The translations under genes were made by a program, and so were the position numbers. The notes beneath the pieces are model-generated. The model saw nothing but the letters and a program-made list of their open reading frames with translations. It searched no databases and was not told the origin of the DNA. Of a stretch of 64,000 nt of DNA, positions 35,738 through 43,769 are shown piece after piece. Within the stretch, counting starts at the first letter, position 1, and each line of letters opens with the position of its first letter. The DNA comes from an uncultured Lachnospiraceae bacterium (GTDB lineage: Bacteria; Bacillota; Clostridia; Lachnospirales; Lachnospiraceae), in the NCBI GenBank assembly GCA_944381485.1, contig CALWLI010000001.1, forward strand, positions 60,634 to 124,633, written 5' to 3'.

Positions 35738-37477
35738 ATGGGCGAATTGATCAGATTCGATCACGTTTCATACACATACCCCGGCGCAGATGATCCTGCC
35801 GTGGATGATGTGTCTCTTTCAATTAATGAAGGGGAAATTGTGCTTATCACAGGACCTTCAGGTGCAGGAAAGACAACTCTGTGCTCAATGCTCAACAGGA
35901 TAGTTCCTGAGTCCTACGGAGGTGATATCTCCGGAAAAATATTTATAGAGGGGGCGGATATATCTCAATATACCATCGGTCAGATGGCATTTATATCAGG
36001 ACTTCTTTTCCAGGATCCCAGCGGACAGCTTACCAGCGCCACTGTCGGAGACGAGATAGCCTTCGGACCCGAGAACAAGGGGCTTCCTGTTGACAAGATC
36101 AATTCATTGGTGGACGAGTACATAGGCTATGTGAATATGCAGAAGTTTATAAAGCGTCCGCCTCAGGCACTTTCCGGAGGACAGCAGCAGTCAATAGTCT
36201 ACGCATCAGTCCTTGCCATGGAGCCTGAGATATACATACTCGACGAACCCACATCAAACCTCGATCCCCTTGGAAGCGACCTGGTATTCAGACTTATGAA
36301 GAAGGTTGCCACGGACAAGAAAAAGACGGCGATCATAGTCGAGCACAAGCTTGAAAAGATAATAGATATGGTGGACCGCATCATAATCATGGATAAGGGA
36401 AAGATAGCCTTTAACGGTACACCTAAGGATGTGCTCTCCCACTATAAGGAGCTCTCTCAAATAGGAGTGGAGGTCCCTCAGATCGATCAGGTAATAAACA
36501 GGATCAACGAAGAAAAGGGATACAAGCTTCCTGCCCCTATCACCCTTTCCGAGGGCGTGAATGAGCTTAAGTCGATACTCCCTGAAAAGCTGCCTGTGGA
36601 TGCCATGCAGGCGGTGGGCAGAACCTTCAAGGAGCCGAGGAAGTTTGACAAGCCTATCATAGAAGTGAAAGATCTTCACTTTTACTACAACCCGGAGGTG
36701 GAAATACTTCACGGTATTAATATGGACATTTACGACGGAGAATTCCTCTCCATAGTCGGACAGAACGGTTCAGGAAAGACCACCATAGTCAAGACCTTCA
36801 ACGGTCTTCATAAGCCCACAGGAGGCAGCGTAATAGTAAAGGGAGTGGACACAAAGAATGCTACAGTGGCAAAGCTGTCAAGAAGCGTAGGCTACTGCTT
36901 CCAGAACCCCGACCATCAGATCTTCTCATCAGTGGTCAGAGACGAACTGACCTACGGCCCAAAAAATGTGGGAATGCCTCAGGAAGAGATAGACAAGATC
37001 GTTGATGAAGTGGCAAAGATGATAGGCATTGAGGACATACTGGATGAAAACCCCTACAACCTGTCAAAGGGACAGCGTCAGCAGATAGCTGTTGCAGCCA
37101 TACTTACAATGCAGCCTGATGTAATAGTTGTAGATGAGCCCACAACCGGACAGGATCCCAGACAGAGCCATCAGATGATGGACATGGTCAAGAAGCTCAA
37201 TACAGACTACGGAAAGACCATAGTTGTCATCACCCACGATATGAGCATTGCAGCGGAGTATTCCGACAGGATAATCACCATGCATAACGGTACCATAATC
37301 GCTCAAGGAACTCCCAGAGAGGTGTTTAAGGAGGAGGAGATGCTGAACTCATCAAACCTTGAGCCCCCTCAGGTGACGAGGCTCTTAAAGAGGGCGGGGA
37401 TCACAGATCCTGTAGCTATAGATGTGGATGAGGCTATGCAGCTTCTCTCTACCATGGATTTAAAGAAGGAGGCATAG
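35738..37477 (+). CDS. ECF transporter fused ATPase (EcfA-EcfA')
   Basis: This 579-residue protein has two full ABC ATPase domains in tandem. Domain 1 has Walker A GPSGAGKTT (about 39-47), signature LSGGQQQ and Walker B YILDEPTSNLD. Domain 2 has Walker A GQNGSGKTT (about 340-348), signature LSKGQRQQ and VVDEPTTGQD. Fused ATPases are typical of some energy-coupling-factor vitamin/metal transporters such as YkoD. A long ribosome binding site GAGGAGGGAGG precedes the ATG. T protein, small membrane protein and S component follow in the same operon, so this is a dedicated transporter rather than a shared module. Confidence 0.92.
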   Translation: MGELIRFDHVSYTYPGADDPAVDDVSLSINEGEIVLITGPSGAGKTTLCSMLNRIVPESYGGDISGKIFIEGADISQYTIGQMAFISGLLFQDPSGQLTSATVGDEIAFGPENKGLPVDKINSLVDEYIGYVNMQKFIKRPPQALSGGQQQSIVYASVLAMEPEIYILDEPTSNLDPLGSDLVFRLMKKVATDKKKTAIIVEHKLEKIIDMVDRIIIMDKGKIAFNGTPKDVLSHYKELSQIGVEVPQIDQVINRINEEKGYKLPAPITLSEGVNELKSILPEKLPVDAMQAVGRTFKEPRKFDKPIIEVKDLHFYYNPEVEILHGINMDIYDGEFLSIVGQNGSGKTTIVKTFNGLHKPTGGSVIVKGVDTKNATVAKLSRSVGYCFQNPDHQIFSSVVRDELTYGPKNVGMPQEEIDKIVDEVAKMIGIEDILDENPYNLSKGQRQQIAVAAILTMQPDVIVVDEPTTGQDPRQSHQMMDMVKKLNTDYGKTIVVITHDMSIAAEYSDRIITMHNGTIIAQGTPREVFKEEEMLNSSNLEPPQVTRLLKRAGITDPVAIDVDEAMQLLSTMDLKKEA

Positions 37478-37481
37478 AAGG

Positions 37482-38300
37482 ATGGAGAACAATAAGATAG
37501 AGAAATCTTTCATATACAGCCTTGACCCCAGGACCAAGATGCTCATATTGCTGCTCATGATATTTATAGGTGTCATGGTTATGGATCCCTTTTGTACACT
37601 GATAATTATATTTTGTGTCTATTTGACATACAGGGCCAACGGATTTTCAAATAAGCAGGTATGGAAGACCACAAAACCCTTGCTCTTTGCTTTTGTACTG
37701 TTTTTCATCCTGAATTTTCCTTTTGCCACACCCCTTCCCGACGAGGAGGTCTACTTCAAGGTACTCTCAATACCTGTGACAATGACGGGAATACTTACGG
37801 GACTTGGAAATGCTCTGAGATTTATGATGTTCATATGGATAGCAGACCTTATAACCCAGGTAACTCCCACGGGAGACATAGTTCTGGCTCTCAATAAAGC
37901 CCATGTTCCCCCGGAGGCCTCAATAGCAATAGGCATAGCCTTTTCCTACATCCCTGTTCTCAAAAAGGAGATAGGAACTATCATAGAGGCTCAGAAGTCA
38001 AGAGGAGCAAACTTTGAGAGCAAGAATGTATTCAAAAAGATAAAGGCCTATATACCGGTAATCGTACCCGGACTTTTCATCTCAATAATGAGAGGAAGAG
38101 ATATAGCCAGAGCCATAGAGGCCAGAGGATTTACCTATGACCCTGTAAACAGAACATACAGAAATGAGATAAAGCTCAGAGGCAGAGATTTTGCTGTGAT
38201 AGCTTTTATGCTCATACTCTTCTGTATCATAGCTTACTTGAGCATAACAAAAGGCTGGTTCGGAACAAGGTTCGTGTATACGCTCATGACCCGGTCTTAA
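37482..38300 (+). CDS. ECF transporter transmembrane protein EcfT
   Basis: This 272-residue protein has five or six membrane spans. A C-terminal cytoplasmic helix pair carries the EcfT coupling motifs, AQKSRGANFE near 168 and the Ala-Arg-Gly type IEARGF near 211, that contact the ATPases. It begins 4 bases after the ATPase stop. It scaffolds the S component encoded two genes downstream. Confidence 0.92.
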   Translation: MENNKIEKSFIYSLDPRTKMLILLLMIFIGVMVMDPFCTLIIIFCVYLTYRANGFSNKQVWKTTKPLLFAFVLFFILNFPFATPLPDEEVYFKVLSIPVTMTGILTGLGNALRFMMFIWIADLITQVTPTGDIVLALNKAHVPPEASIAIGIAFSYIPVLKKEIGTIIEAQKSRGANFESKNVFKKIKAYIPVIVPGLFISIMRGRDIARAIEARGFTYDPVNRTYRNEIKLRGRDFAVIAFMLILFCIIAYLSITKGWFGTRFVYTLMTRS

Positions 38301-38325
38301 GCAAAAATAAAAGGAGGTGCACAAT

Positions 38326-38514
38326 ATGGATAAAAAAACTGTCCTTGGCATTGTAGGCTTGGTAGTGCTCTTTGCTTTCTTTATAGCATTCAGAGTATTT
38401 TACCAACAGGGGGCGAAGCTTTTGGAGGGCAATACACCCCTTATGATGGGAGCGTTTGCGGTTATCCTGGTATTGCTCGGATTCTTCGCATTTAAGTTCA
38501 CTAAGAAAAAATAG
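38326..38514 (+). CDS. 62-residue two-span membrane protein in the ECF operon
   Basis: The ATG at 38326 follows AAAGGAGG at a good distance; an in-frame GTG at 38317 touches that site and was rejected. The protein is two hydrophobic segments (about 5-24 and 40-57) joined by a short loop, with a basic end FKFTKKK. It lies between EcfT and the S component with about 20-base gaps. The family was not recognised; it may be an accessory subunit, like the small proteins seen in some metal ECF systems. Confidence 0.75.
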   Translation: MDKKTVLGIVGLVVLFAFFIAFRVFYQQGAKLLEGNTPLMMGAFAVILVLLGFFAFKFTKKK

Positions 38515-38534
38515 CAGAAAAGGAGTATCAAACT

Positions 38535-39104
38535 ATGGCAGAAAACGGAAAGCTGGATGTCAAGGAGAGAAAAGCCTTTTTGACATCCAATCAGATAGGA
38601 ATAGCAGCAGCCTTCGGAGGTGCGGCGTTTGCATTCAGAGCATTGGGAATATCTATCCCTGTAGTTCCCCCTCTGGTAATGGATCCGGGAGCATTGATGC
38701 CCTGCCTTGCAGGAATGGCAGGAGGTCCCATAGTAGGCGCGATAGTTGGAATAGCCAGAGCCATTCCTTCAGGAACTCCTATAGTTGATATATGGGCTCA
38801 GCCCATAAAGGGAATATATTGGGCACTGGTTTGGCAGCATGTCATCCTCAAGATAGCAGACCCCAAGAAGAGATGGATAGCCTTCGGTGTGCTGACCATG
38901 CTCCTGCAGTTCTTTGTAGAGCAGCCCATGTCAGTTGGAGGAAATGCATTCCTGCTTCACCTTTATCCCTTCTATCCTACCTGGCCCTTCACTCTGGGAT
39001 GGTATGGAATAGTATACGGAATTTTCCAGATAGTTATATTTGCAGCTATAATAAAAGCGTTCCCGGGACTGTTCGGCTGGAAGACAAACAAAAAGAAAGC
39101 TTAG
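38535..39104 (+). CDS. ECF transporter substrate-binding S component, substrate unknown
   Basis: This 189-residue protein has about six membrane spans, including the glycine-rich stretch MAGGPIVGAIVGIARAIPSG, consistent with an S component. It has no recognised vitamin-specific signature. The operon it ends, together with the following deacylase/racemase genes, suggests an organic amino-acid-like or heterocyclic ligand rather than a common vitamin. A terminator follows. The ribosome binding region and start context (GGAG-TATCAAACTATG) is almost repeated before the M20 gene at 39209. Confidence 0.82.
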   Translation: MAENGKLDVKERKAFLTSNQIGIAAAFGGAAFAFRALGISIPVVPPLVMDPGALMPCLAGMAGGPIVGAIVGIARAIPSGTPIVDIWAQPIKGIYWALVWQHVILKIADPKKRWIAFGVLTMLLQFFVEQPMSVGGNAFLLHLYPFYPTWPFTLGWYGIVYGIFQIVIFAAIIKAFPGLFGWKTNKKKA

Positions 39105-39114
39105 AGTGACATTG

Positions 39115-39150
39115 GCGGGCAGTTTCAAGACTAAGAGCTGCCCGCTTTAT
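39115..39150 (+). terminator. intrinsic terminator after the ECF operon
   Basis: GCGGGCAG (39115-39122) pairs with CTGCCCGC (39138-39145), followed by TTTAT. Read-through to the M20 gene is possible, as the T-run is short. Confidence 0.75.
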
Positions 39151-39208
39151 AAGAGCTTGAAATTTAAAAGGTATAAGTTATTTATTTTTAGAAGGAGAGT
39201 ATCAAACT

Positions 39209-40459
39209 ATGTTGTCAAATAAGGAACTCAAGGATCTGGTGGAGAAGAACAAGGAGGAGCTTTTAAAGCTCTGCAGCGATCTTATAAAAATACCCAGCGT
39301 CAACCCTCCGGGAGATGTGGAGGAGATAGTAGAGTACATATGTAATTATCTCAAGGAACACAACGTATCCTACGAGGTGTTAAGGCCTACTCCCGGAACT
39401 CCTGATATAGTGGCAAGATACGGAAATCCCAACGGAAAAAAACTTATATTGAACGGACACTGCGATGTGGTTCCCATAGGAGACAGGAACAGGTGGGCCT
39501 TCGATCCCTTCTCCGGGGAGATAAAAGACGGAAAGATCCTGGGAAGAGGAACCTCGGATATGAAGTGCGGCCTTGCAGGCCTTATATTTGTAATGTGCCT
39601 CCTTGCCAAGAACAATATAGAGCTTGACGGCGAGATCATTCTCACTGTTGTTCCCGATGAGGAGACCTTCGGTGACTGGGGAACAAAGTGGCTTACCGAG
39701 AGCGGCACAGTTACAGGAGATGCCTGCATCATAGGCGAGCCTACAGGATATTTCAACTGTGAGATAGGCCAGAAGGGAAATGCCAGCTTCAAGCTTATTG
39801 CCGAGGGAACACCCGCCCACGGAAGCCTCTCTCCCTTTGTAGGAGAAAACGCTATCGTAAAGCTTTTGAAGGTGCTCTCAAAGGTGGACAGCATCAGAGA
39901 CATAGTTCCCAGGTACTCCGATGAGGTGGCAGAGGTGATGCAGGAGTCAAGGGAAATGGCCAAGAAGCTCATAGCAGGAAACGGAGCATGGCATGTTGTA
40001 AACCACTGCACAGTGAACATAGGAACCATAAAGGGCGGAACCAAGGTGAATATGGTTGCGGACCACGCTGAGGCGGAGATCGATGTCAGAACACCCATAG
40101 GCGTAACTGTCGAGATGGTGGAGGAGCAGATCGTAAAGATACTCAGAGAGGCTGATGTCAGCAACGTGAGATATGAGATGCTCTACAACGCCGAGGCTAA
40201 CAGCACGGACAGAAAGGCCGACATAGTTGAAGCTGTGGCTCAGAACGTGCTTGATGTATGGGGAGAGGAGCTCAACCGCACATATCAGTGGGCCTCCAGC
40301 GACGCCAGATACTTCAGATATCTCGGCATACCTACTCTGCAGTACGGACCTGCGGATCTTGAGGGAATACATGCCTACAATGAGACCGTGGGAGTTCAGG
40401 ACGTCATTAATGCGGCAAAGGTATATGTGGGAGCAATAACAGACTATCTGAAAAAGTAA
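39209..40459 (+). CDS. M20 family peptidase/deacylase (ArgE/DapE type)
   Basis: This 416-residue di-zinc amidohydrolase has metal/catalytic residues visible as His84 and Asp86 (GHCDVVP), Asp117 (TSDMKCG), Glu151-Glu152 (PDEET) and a dimerisation domain in the middle. The family includes acetylornithine deacetylase, succinyl-DAP desuccinylase, carboxypeptidase G2 and YgeY. Context (ECF importer, racemase, DUF1177, AroM) suggests hydrolysis of an N-acyl or N-carbamoyl amino acid or dipeptide rather than Arg or Lys biosynthesis. AGAAGGAGAG precedes the ATG. A weak promoter (TTGAAA at 39157, TATTTA at 39179) may serve it. Confidence 0.88.
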   Translation: MLSNKELKDLVEKNKEELLKLCSDLIKIPSVNPPGDVEEIVEYICNYLKEHNVSYEVLRPTPGTPDIVARYGNPNGKKLILNGHCDVVPIGDRNRWAFDPFSGEIKDGKILGRGTSDMKCGLAGLIFVMCLLAKNNIELDGEIILTVVPDEETFGDWGTKWLTESGTVTGDACIIGEPTGYFNCEIGQKGNASFKLIAEGTPAHGSLSPFVGENAIVKLLKVLSKVDSIRDIVPRYSDEVAEVMQESREMAKKLIAGNGAWHVVNHCTVNIGTIKGGTKVNMVADHAEAEIDVRTPIGVTVEMVEEQIVKILREADVSNVRYEMLYNAEANSTDRKADIVEAVAQNVLDVWGEELNRTYQWASSDARYFRYLGIPTLQYGPADLEGIHAYNETVGVQDVINAAKVYVGAITDYLKK

Positions 40460-40485
40460 GTCTGAAAAGAAAAGGGAGAATAGCT

Positions 40486-41139
40486 GTGAAGAGATTCAGA
40501 GCGGGAGTTATAAGGGTCATAACTCTTTCCGATCAGAAAATGAGGGACCTTCACGGAGGACTGATAGAGAAGTACATACCCCAAATAGAGACAGAGAGCG
40601 TATGTATAGAGGATCAGCCGGAGGGGGTACACAGTCTTTACACTAAGGCCATGGCTGTGCCCAAGGTTATAAAGGCTGCAGGAAAATTTAAAGATCCGGA
40701 TGTCATCATAGTAAGCTGTGCGGATGATCCGGGAGTACCGGAACTCAGAGAACTGCTCCGCATTCCGGTGGTGGGAGCGGGAAGCTCCGCAGCCGCTTTC
40801 GCAAGGCTCTACGGGAAAAGGACAGGTGTCATAGGAATAACAGACTATGCCCCTGAGCCTTTTGAGAGAGTCTTCGGAGACGGAATAATAAACCTGGGAA
40901 GGCCGGAGGGCGTAAAAAGCACATTGGATTTGATGACAGACAAGGGAAAGAGCAGCGTGATAAAAAAGGCAAAGCAGCTCAAGGAAGCCGGAGCCGACTC
41001 CATATCTCTGGTATGCACCGGAATGAGCACAATAGGAGTGGCCGCGGATATAGAAAGGGCTCTCGATATACCTGTGGTGGATCCGGTCCTTGCAGAGGCG
41101 GTTTTTGCCTATCACGAGATTCTCAGAACTAAAATTTGA
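40486..41139 (+). CDS. Asp/Glu/hydantoin racemase superfamily protein
   Basis: This 217-residue protein has the two-cysteine racemase layout: Cys78 in VSCADDPG and Cys177 in LVCTGMS, about 100 residues apart. RVITLSDQ near the N-terminus resembles the hydantoin/allantoin racemase branch rather than RacD. The start is a GTG at 40486. It lies 26 bases after the M20 deacylase. A racemase next to a deacylase is the classic pairing for resolving both enantiomers of an amide, hydantoin or N-carbamoyl amino acid. Confidence 0.82.
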   Translation: MKRFRAGVIRVITLSDQKMRDLHGGLIEKYIPQIETESVCIEDQPEGVHSLYTKAMAVPKVIKAAGKFKDPDVIIVSCADDPGVPELRELLRIPVVGAGSSAAAFARLYGKRTGVIGITDYAPEPFERVFGDGIINLGRPEGVKSTLDLMTDKGKSSVIKKAKQLKEAGADSISLVCTGMSTIGVAADIERALDIPVVDPVLAEAVFAYHEILRTKI

Positions 41140-41159
41140 AACCAAGGGGAAATATTAGT

Positions 41160-42092
41160 ATGGTAAACAAACAGGTAATAGAGGTATTTGATATATTGGA
41201 CAGGCCTGATGCCTCAGCAGACAAAATAAAGGAGCTTTTTGTTGAGAGGGGAGCCGACAATATTCAGATACACGAGCTTTCAAAAAACGGCAGGAAGACC
41301 CAGTCCATAAAAATAAAGATCAAGGGAAAGAACGGAAAGTCCTCAGGGGGCAGCGCCCCCACTCTGGGCATACTGGGAAGGCTGGGCGGCCTGGGAGCAA
41401 GGCCCGCCATGGAGGGATTTGTTTCTGACGGCGACGGAGCCTTAGCCTCCCTCTCCGCAGCCTTAAAGATCATAGAGATGAACAGCTACGGAGACGTGCT
41501 GGAGGGAGATGTTATAGTATCCACCCACATCTGTCCTGATGCCCCCACCCAGGAGCACAAGCCCGTGCCCTTTATGGGAAATCCGGTAGATATGGAAATG
41601 CTCAACGAGGCAGAGGTGGACGAGGAGATGGATGCCATATTGTCCATAGACACTACCAAGGGTAACAGGATAGTAAACCACAACGGTTTCGCCATAACCC
41701 CCACAGTCAAGGAGGGATACATACTCAAGGTGAGCGAGGATCTTATGGAGATCATGCAGACCTCCACAGGGGAGCTTCCCTGGACCTTCCCCATCACACT
41801 TCAGGATATCACACCCTATGGAAACGGTCTCTACCATGTAAACAGCATACTTCAGCCCTGCACTCATACGAGTGCGCCGGTGGTGGGAGTTGCCATAACG
41901 ACTCAGTCCATGGTACCGGGATGCGCTACGGGAGCCACACATGCGGACGACGTGGAGGAGACATCAAGATTTGTCATAGAGGTGGCAAAACGATTCGGAG
42001 AGGGAAACTGTGCCTTTTACGACAAGGACGAGTTTGAGCTTATGAAGAAAAAATACGGCTCAATGGCCAGGTTCCAGACTCAGGGAGAATAG
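41160..42092 (+). CDS. DUF1177 family protein
   Basis: This 310-residue protein was recognised as DUF1177 from KQVIEVFDILDRPDASADK (residues 4-22) and GGSAPTLGILGRLGGLGARPA (about 65-85). It has many His/Asp/Cys positions in the middle (STHICPDAPTQEHKP) that could bind metal. No function is established for the family, to my knowledge; it often accompanies AroM and Asp/Glu racemase genes. The ATG at 41160 follows AAGGGGA. The frame extends 24 bases upstream into the racemase end, but without a ribosome binding site. Confidence 0.85.
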   Translation: MVNKQVIEVFDILDRPDASADKIKELFVERGADNIQIHELSKNGRKTQSIKIKIKGKNGKSSGGSAPTLGILGRLGGLGARPAMEGFVSDGDGALASLSAALKIIEMNSYGDVLEGDVIVSTHICPDAPTQEHKPVPFMGNPVDMEMLNEAEVDEEMDAILSIDTTKGNRIVNHNGFAITPTVKEGYILKVSEDLMEIMQTSTGELPWTFPITLQDITPYGNGLYHVNSILQPCTHTSAPVVGVAITTQSMVPGCATGATHADDVEETSRFVIEVAKRFGEGNCAFYDKDEFELMKKKYGSMARFQTQGE

Positions 42093-42102
42093 TATTTAAC
42101 AT

Positions 42103-42187
42103 ACAGGCCTTAAAAAGTACATCTTCGACAGCTCTATCATCAGAGATGCTGATTAGCCGAAATGTCTCTTTAAAGGCCTGTTTTTTG
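42103..42187 (+). other. nested RNA fold ending in a T-run before aroM (attenuator or unknown riboswitch candidate)
   Basis: ACAGGCCTT (42103-42111) pairs with AAGGCCTGT (42173-42181) immediately before TTTTTTG. Inside, ACAT (42119-42122) pairs with ATGT (42162-42165), TTCG (42124-42127) with CGAA (42158-42161), CAGC (42129-42132) with GCTG (42148-42151) and TCT with AGA. The fold is concentric, about 85 bases long, and ends 19 bases before the aroM ATG. Confidence 0.65.
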
Positions 42188-42205
42188 TTTGAGACAGGAG
42201 ACGAT

Positions 42206-42877
42206 ATGAAAAAAATAGGTTTTTTAACTATAGGACAATCACTGAGAACGGATGTCACGGGGGAGATACGCGGTTTTTTACCTGAAAATGTGGAGATAGA
42301 AGAGAGCGGAGCCCTGGACGGCCTGGGAGAGAAGGAGATAAAGGAGCTTTGGCCCGAGGAGGGAGAGGAAGTCCTTGTATCAAGGCTTAAAAACGGCGGA
42401 TTTACAAAGATGGGGGAGAAGAAGATAATCCCTCTTATGGAGGAGAGGATAAGGGAGCTGGAGAAAAGGGGCGTGACTATGGCAGTCGTACTCTGCACAG
42501 GCAAATTTCCGGATCTCAAATCCGATATCCCTCTTATATATCCACAGAGACTCCTGTACAAGACAGTGCCTCTTTTCACAAGGGGAAAGTGTATTGCCAC
42601 TGTAAATCCGAGCAGGGACCAATTTGCCCAATCGGAGGCAAACTGGGGAAAGGCCTTTTGTAAGGTAATAGCGACGGAATGCAATCCCTACGGATATAAG
42701 GGGGAGGAGAGTGCTGCGTCCGCGGCTGAGATCATAAGAGATTCAGATGCGGAGCTGGTTGTGGCAGACTGCATAGGATATACAGGAAAAATGAAGGCGG
42801 ATCTTGAAAAACTTACAGGAAAGACAGTCGTCCTTCCCAGAATACTTGTGGCCTCCATAGTGGGGGAGCTGCTATGA
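42206..42877 (+). CDS. AroM family protein
   Basis: This 223-residue protein was recognised by the N-terminal IGFLTIGQSLRTDV (residues 4-17) and the VLCTGKFPDL stretch with a conserved Cys. AroM is named for its place in the E. coli aroL region, but its biochemical role is not known; the fold appears related to Asp/Glu racemase-like proteins. The ATG at 42206 follows CAGGAG; the in-frame extension from 42146 runs through the structured leader and was rejected. It ends with an ATGA overlap into the next gene. Confidence 0.85.
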   Translation: MKKIGFLTIGQSLRTDVTGEIRGFLPENVEIEESGALDGLGEKEIKELWPEEGEEVLVSRLKNGGFTKMGEKKIIPLMEERIRELEKRGVTMAVVLCTGKFPDLKSDIPLIYPQRLLYKTVPLFTRGKCIATVNPSRDQFAQSEANWGKAFCKVIATECNPYGYKGEESAASAAEIIRDSDAELVVADCIGYTGKMKADLEKLTGKTVVLPRILVASIVGELL

Positions 42878-43710
42878 CGATACAGTTTGCTCTTACGGTA
42901 AATGAGGGGAAATATCTCATTGCAAAGGCCATATCAGAGCTTCCTGAGGTGAGAGAGGCGATCTCAGGAGGAAAGCTTGTGCTGAAGGGCGGGACTACGG
43001 TCTCCCTTCTTTCCGAGCTGCTTTTTGATCTGCCCCTAAGAATATCCGGCCGCATGACAAAGAGAGGAGCTGTATCGGCAGCGTCAAACTGTGATGCTCC
43101 ACATACTGTGGCATGGGAAAATGGGAAAATAATAAATCTTGACGAGAAAGTTGAGGAGTACACCTCGGACATGGGGCCCGGGGATGTCATAGTTACAGGG
43201 GCAAATATTATAGACAGAGAGGGAAATGGGGCCCTTCTTGCAGGGAGCAAGTCCGGGGGACTCTGCGGACGGAGCATTTCGGCCTGGAGCGTTGAGGGAG
43301 CCGAGGTCATAATTGCCGCAGGGCTTGAAAAGCTGATACCGGGCAGGGTGGCGGATTCGGTGAGAGCGGCTCACAGAAAAAATGTTGATCTGGCCATGGG
43401 CATGGCCTGTGGTCTGTTTCCCGTCACAGGAAAACTCGTAACCGAGATCGAGGCCGTAGAGATACTTACAGGAATAAAACCTGTGGTAATAGGAAGAGGC
43501 GGCATTTACGGCGCAGAGGGTGGAGTGCTTTTCCAGGCTGAGGGCGAAAATGACAAGGTGGAGAGGCTTTCAGCCCTTGTAAAGGAGTGCAAGGGAAAGG
43601 AAACGGGAGGCGACATAAGAAGTCTTAAGGAGTGCTCCGTGCCTTCCCCGGGATGCAGATATCACCTATCCTGCATGTACAGAAGCGGAAATGACCGGAC
43701 AAAGAGGTAA
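42874..43710 (+). CDS. unrecognised 278-residue protein, translationally coupled to aroM
   Basis: The start overlaps the aroM stop (ATGA). The protein opens with FALTVNEGKYLIAKAISELP, then has glycine-rich loops KGGTTVS (about 38-44), GPGDVIVTGANIIDREGNGALLAGSKSGG (about 101-129) and VIGRGGIYGAEGGV. The C-terminus has two Cys (PGCRYHLSC). The regular alternation of hydrophobic strands and Gly-rich turns suggests an alpha/beta enzyme with a phosphate, nucleotide or thiol-bound substrate. No signal peptide or membrane span is seen. I do not recognise the family and assign no function; its strict coupling to aroM suggests a joint role. Confidence 0.8.
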   Translation: MTIQFALTVNEGKYLIAKAISELPEVREAISGGKLVLKGGTTVSLLSELLFDLPLRISGRMTKRGAVSAASNCDAPHTVAWENGKIINLDEKVEEYTSDMGPGDVIVTGANIIDREGNGALLAGSKSGGLCGRSISAWSVEGAEVIIAAGLEKLIPGRVADSVRAAHRKNVDLAMGMACGLFPVTGKLVTEIEAVEILTGIKPVVIGRGGIYGAEGGVLFQAEGENDKVERLSALVKECKGKETGGDIRSLKECSVPSPGCRYHLSCMYRSGNDRTKR

Positions 43711-43769
43711 AAATCTTATATCATAAGTTAGAGGAAAAGATATAAATCATCTCAGTCAGGAGGAAAGAC

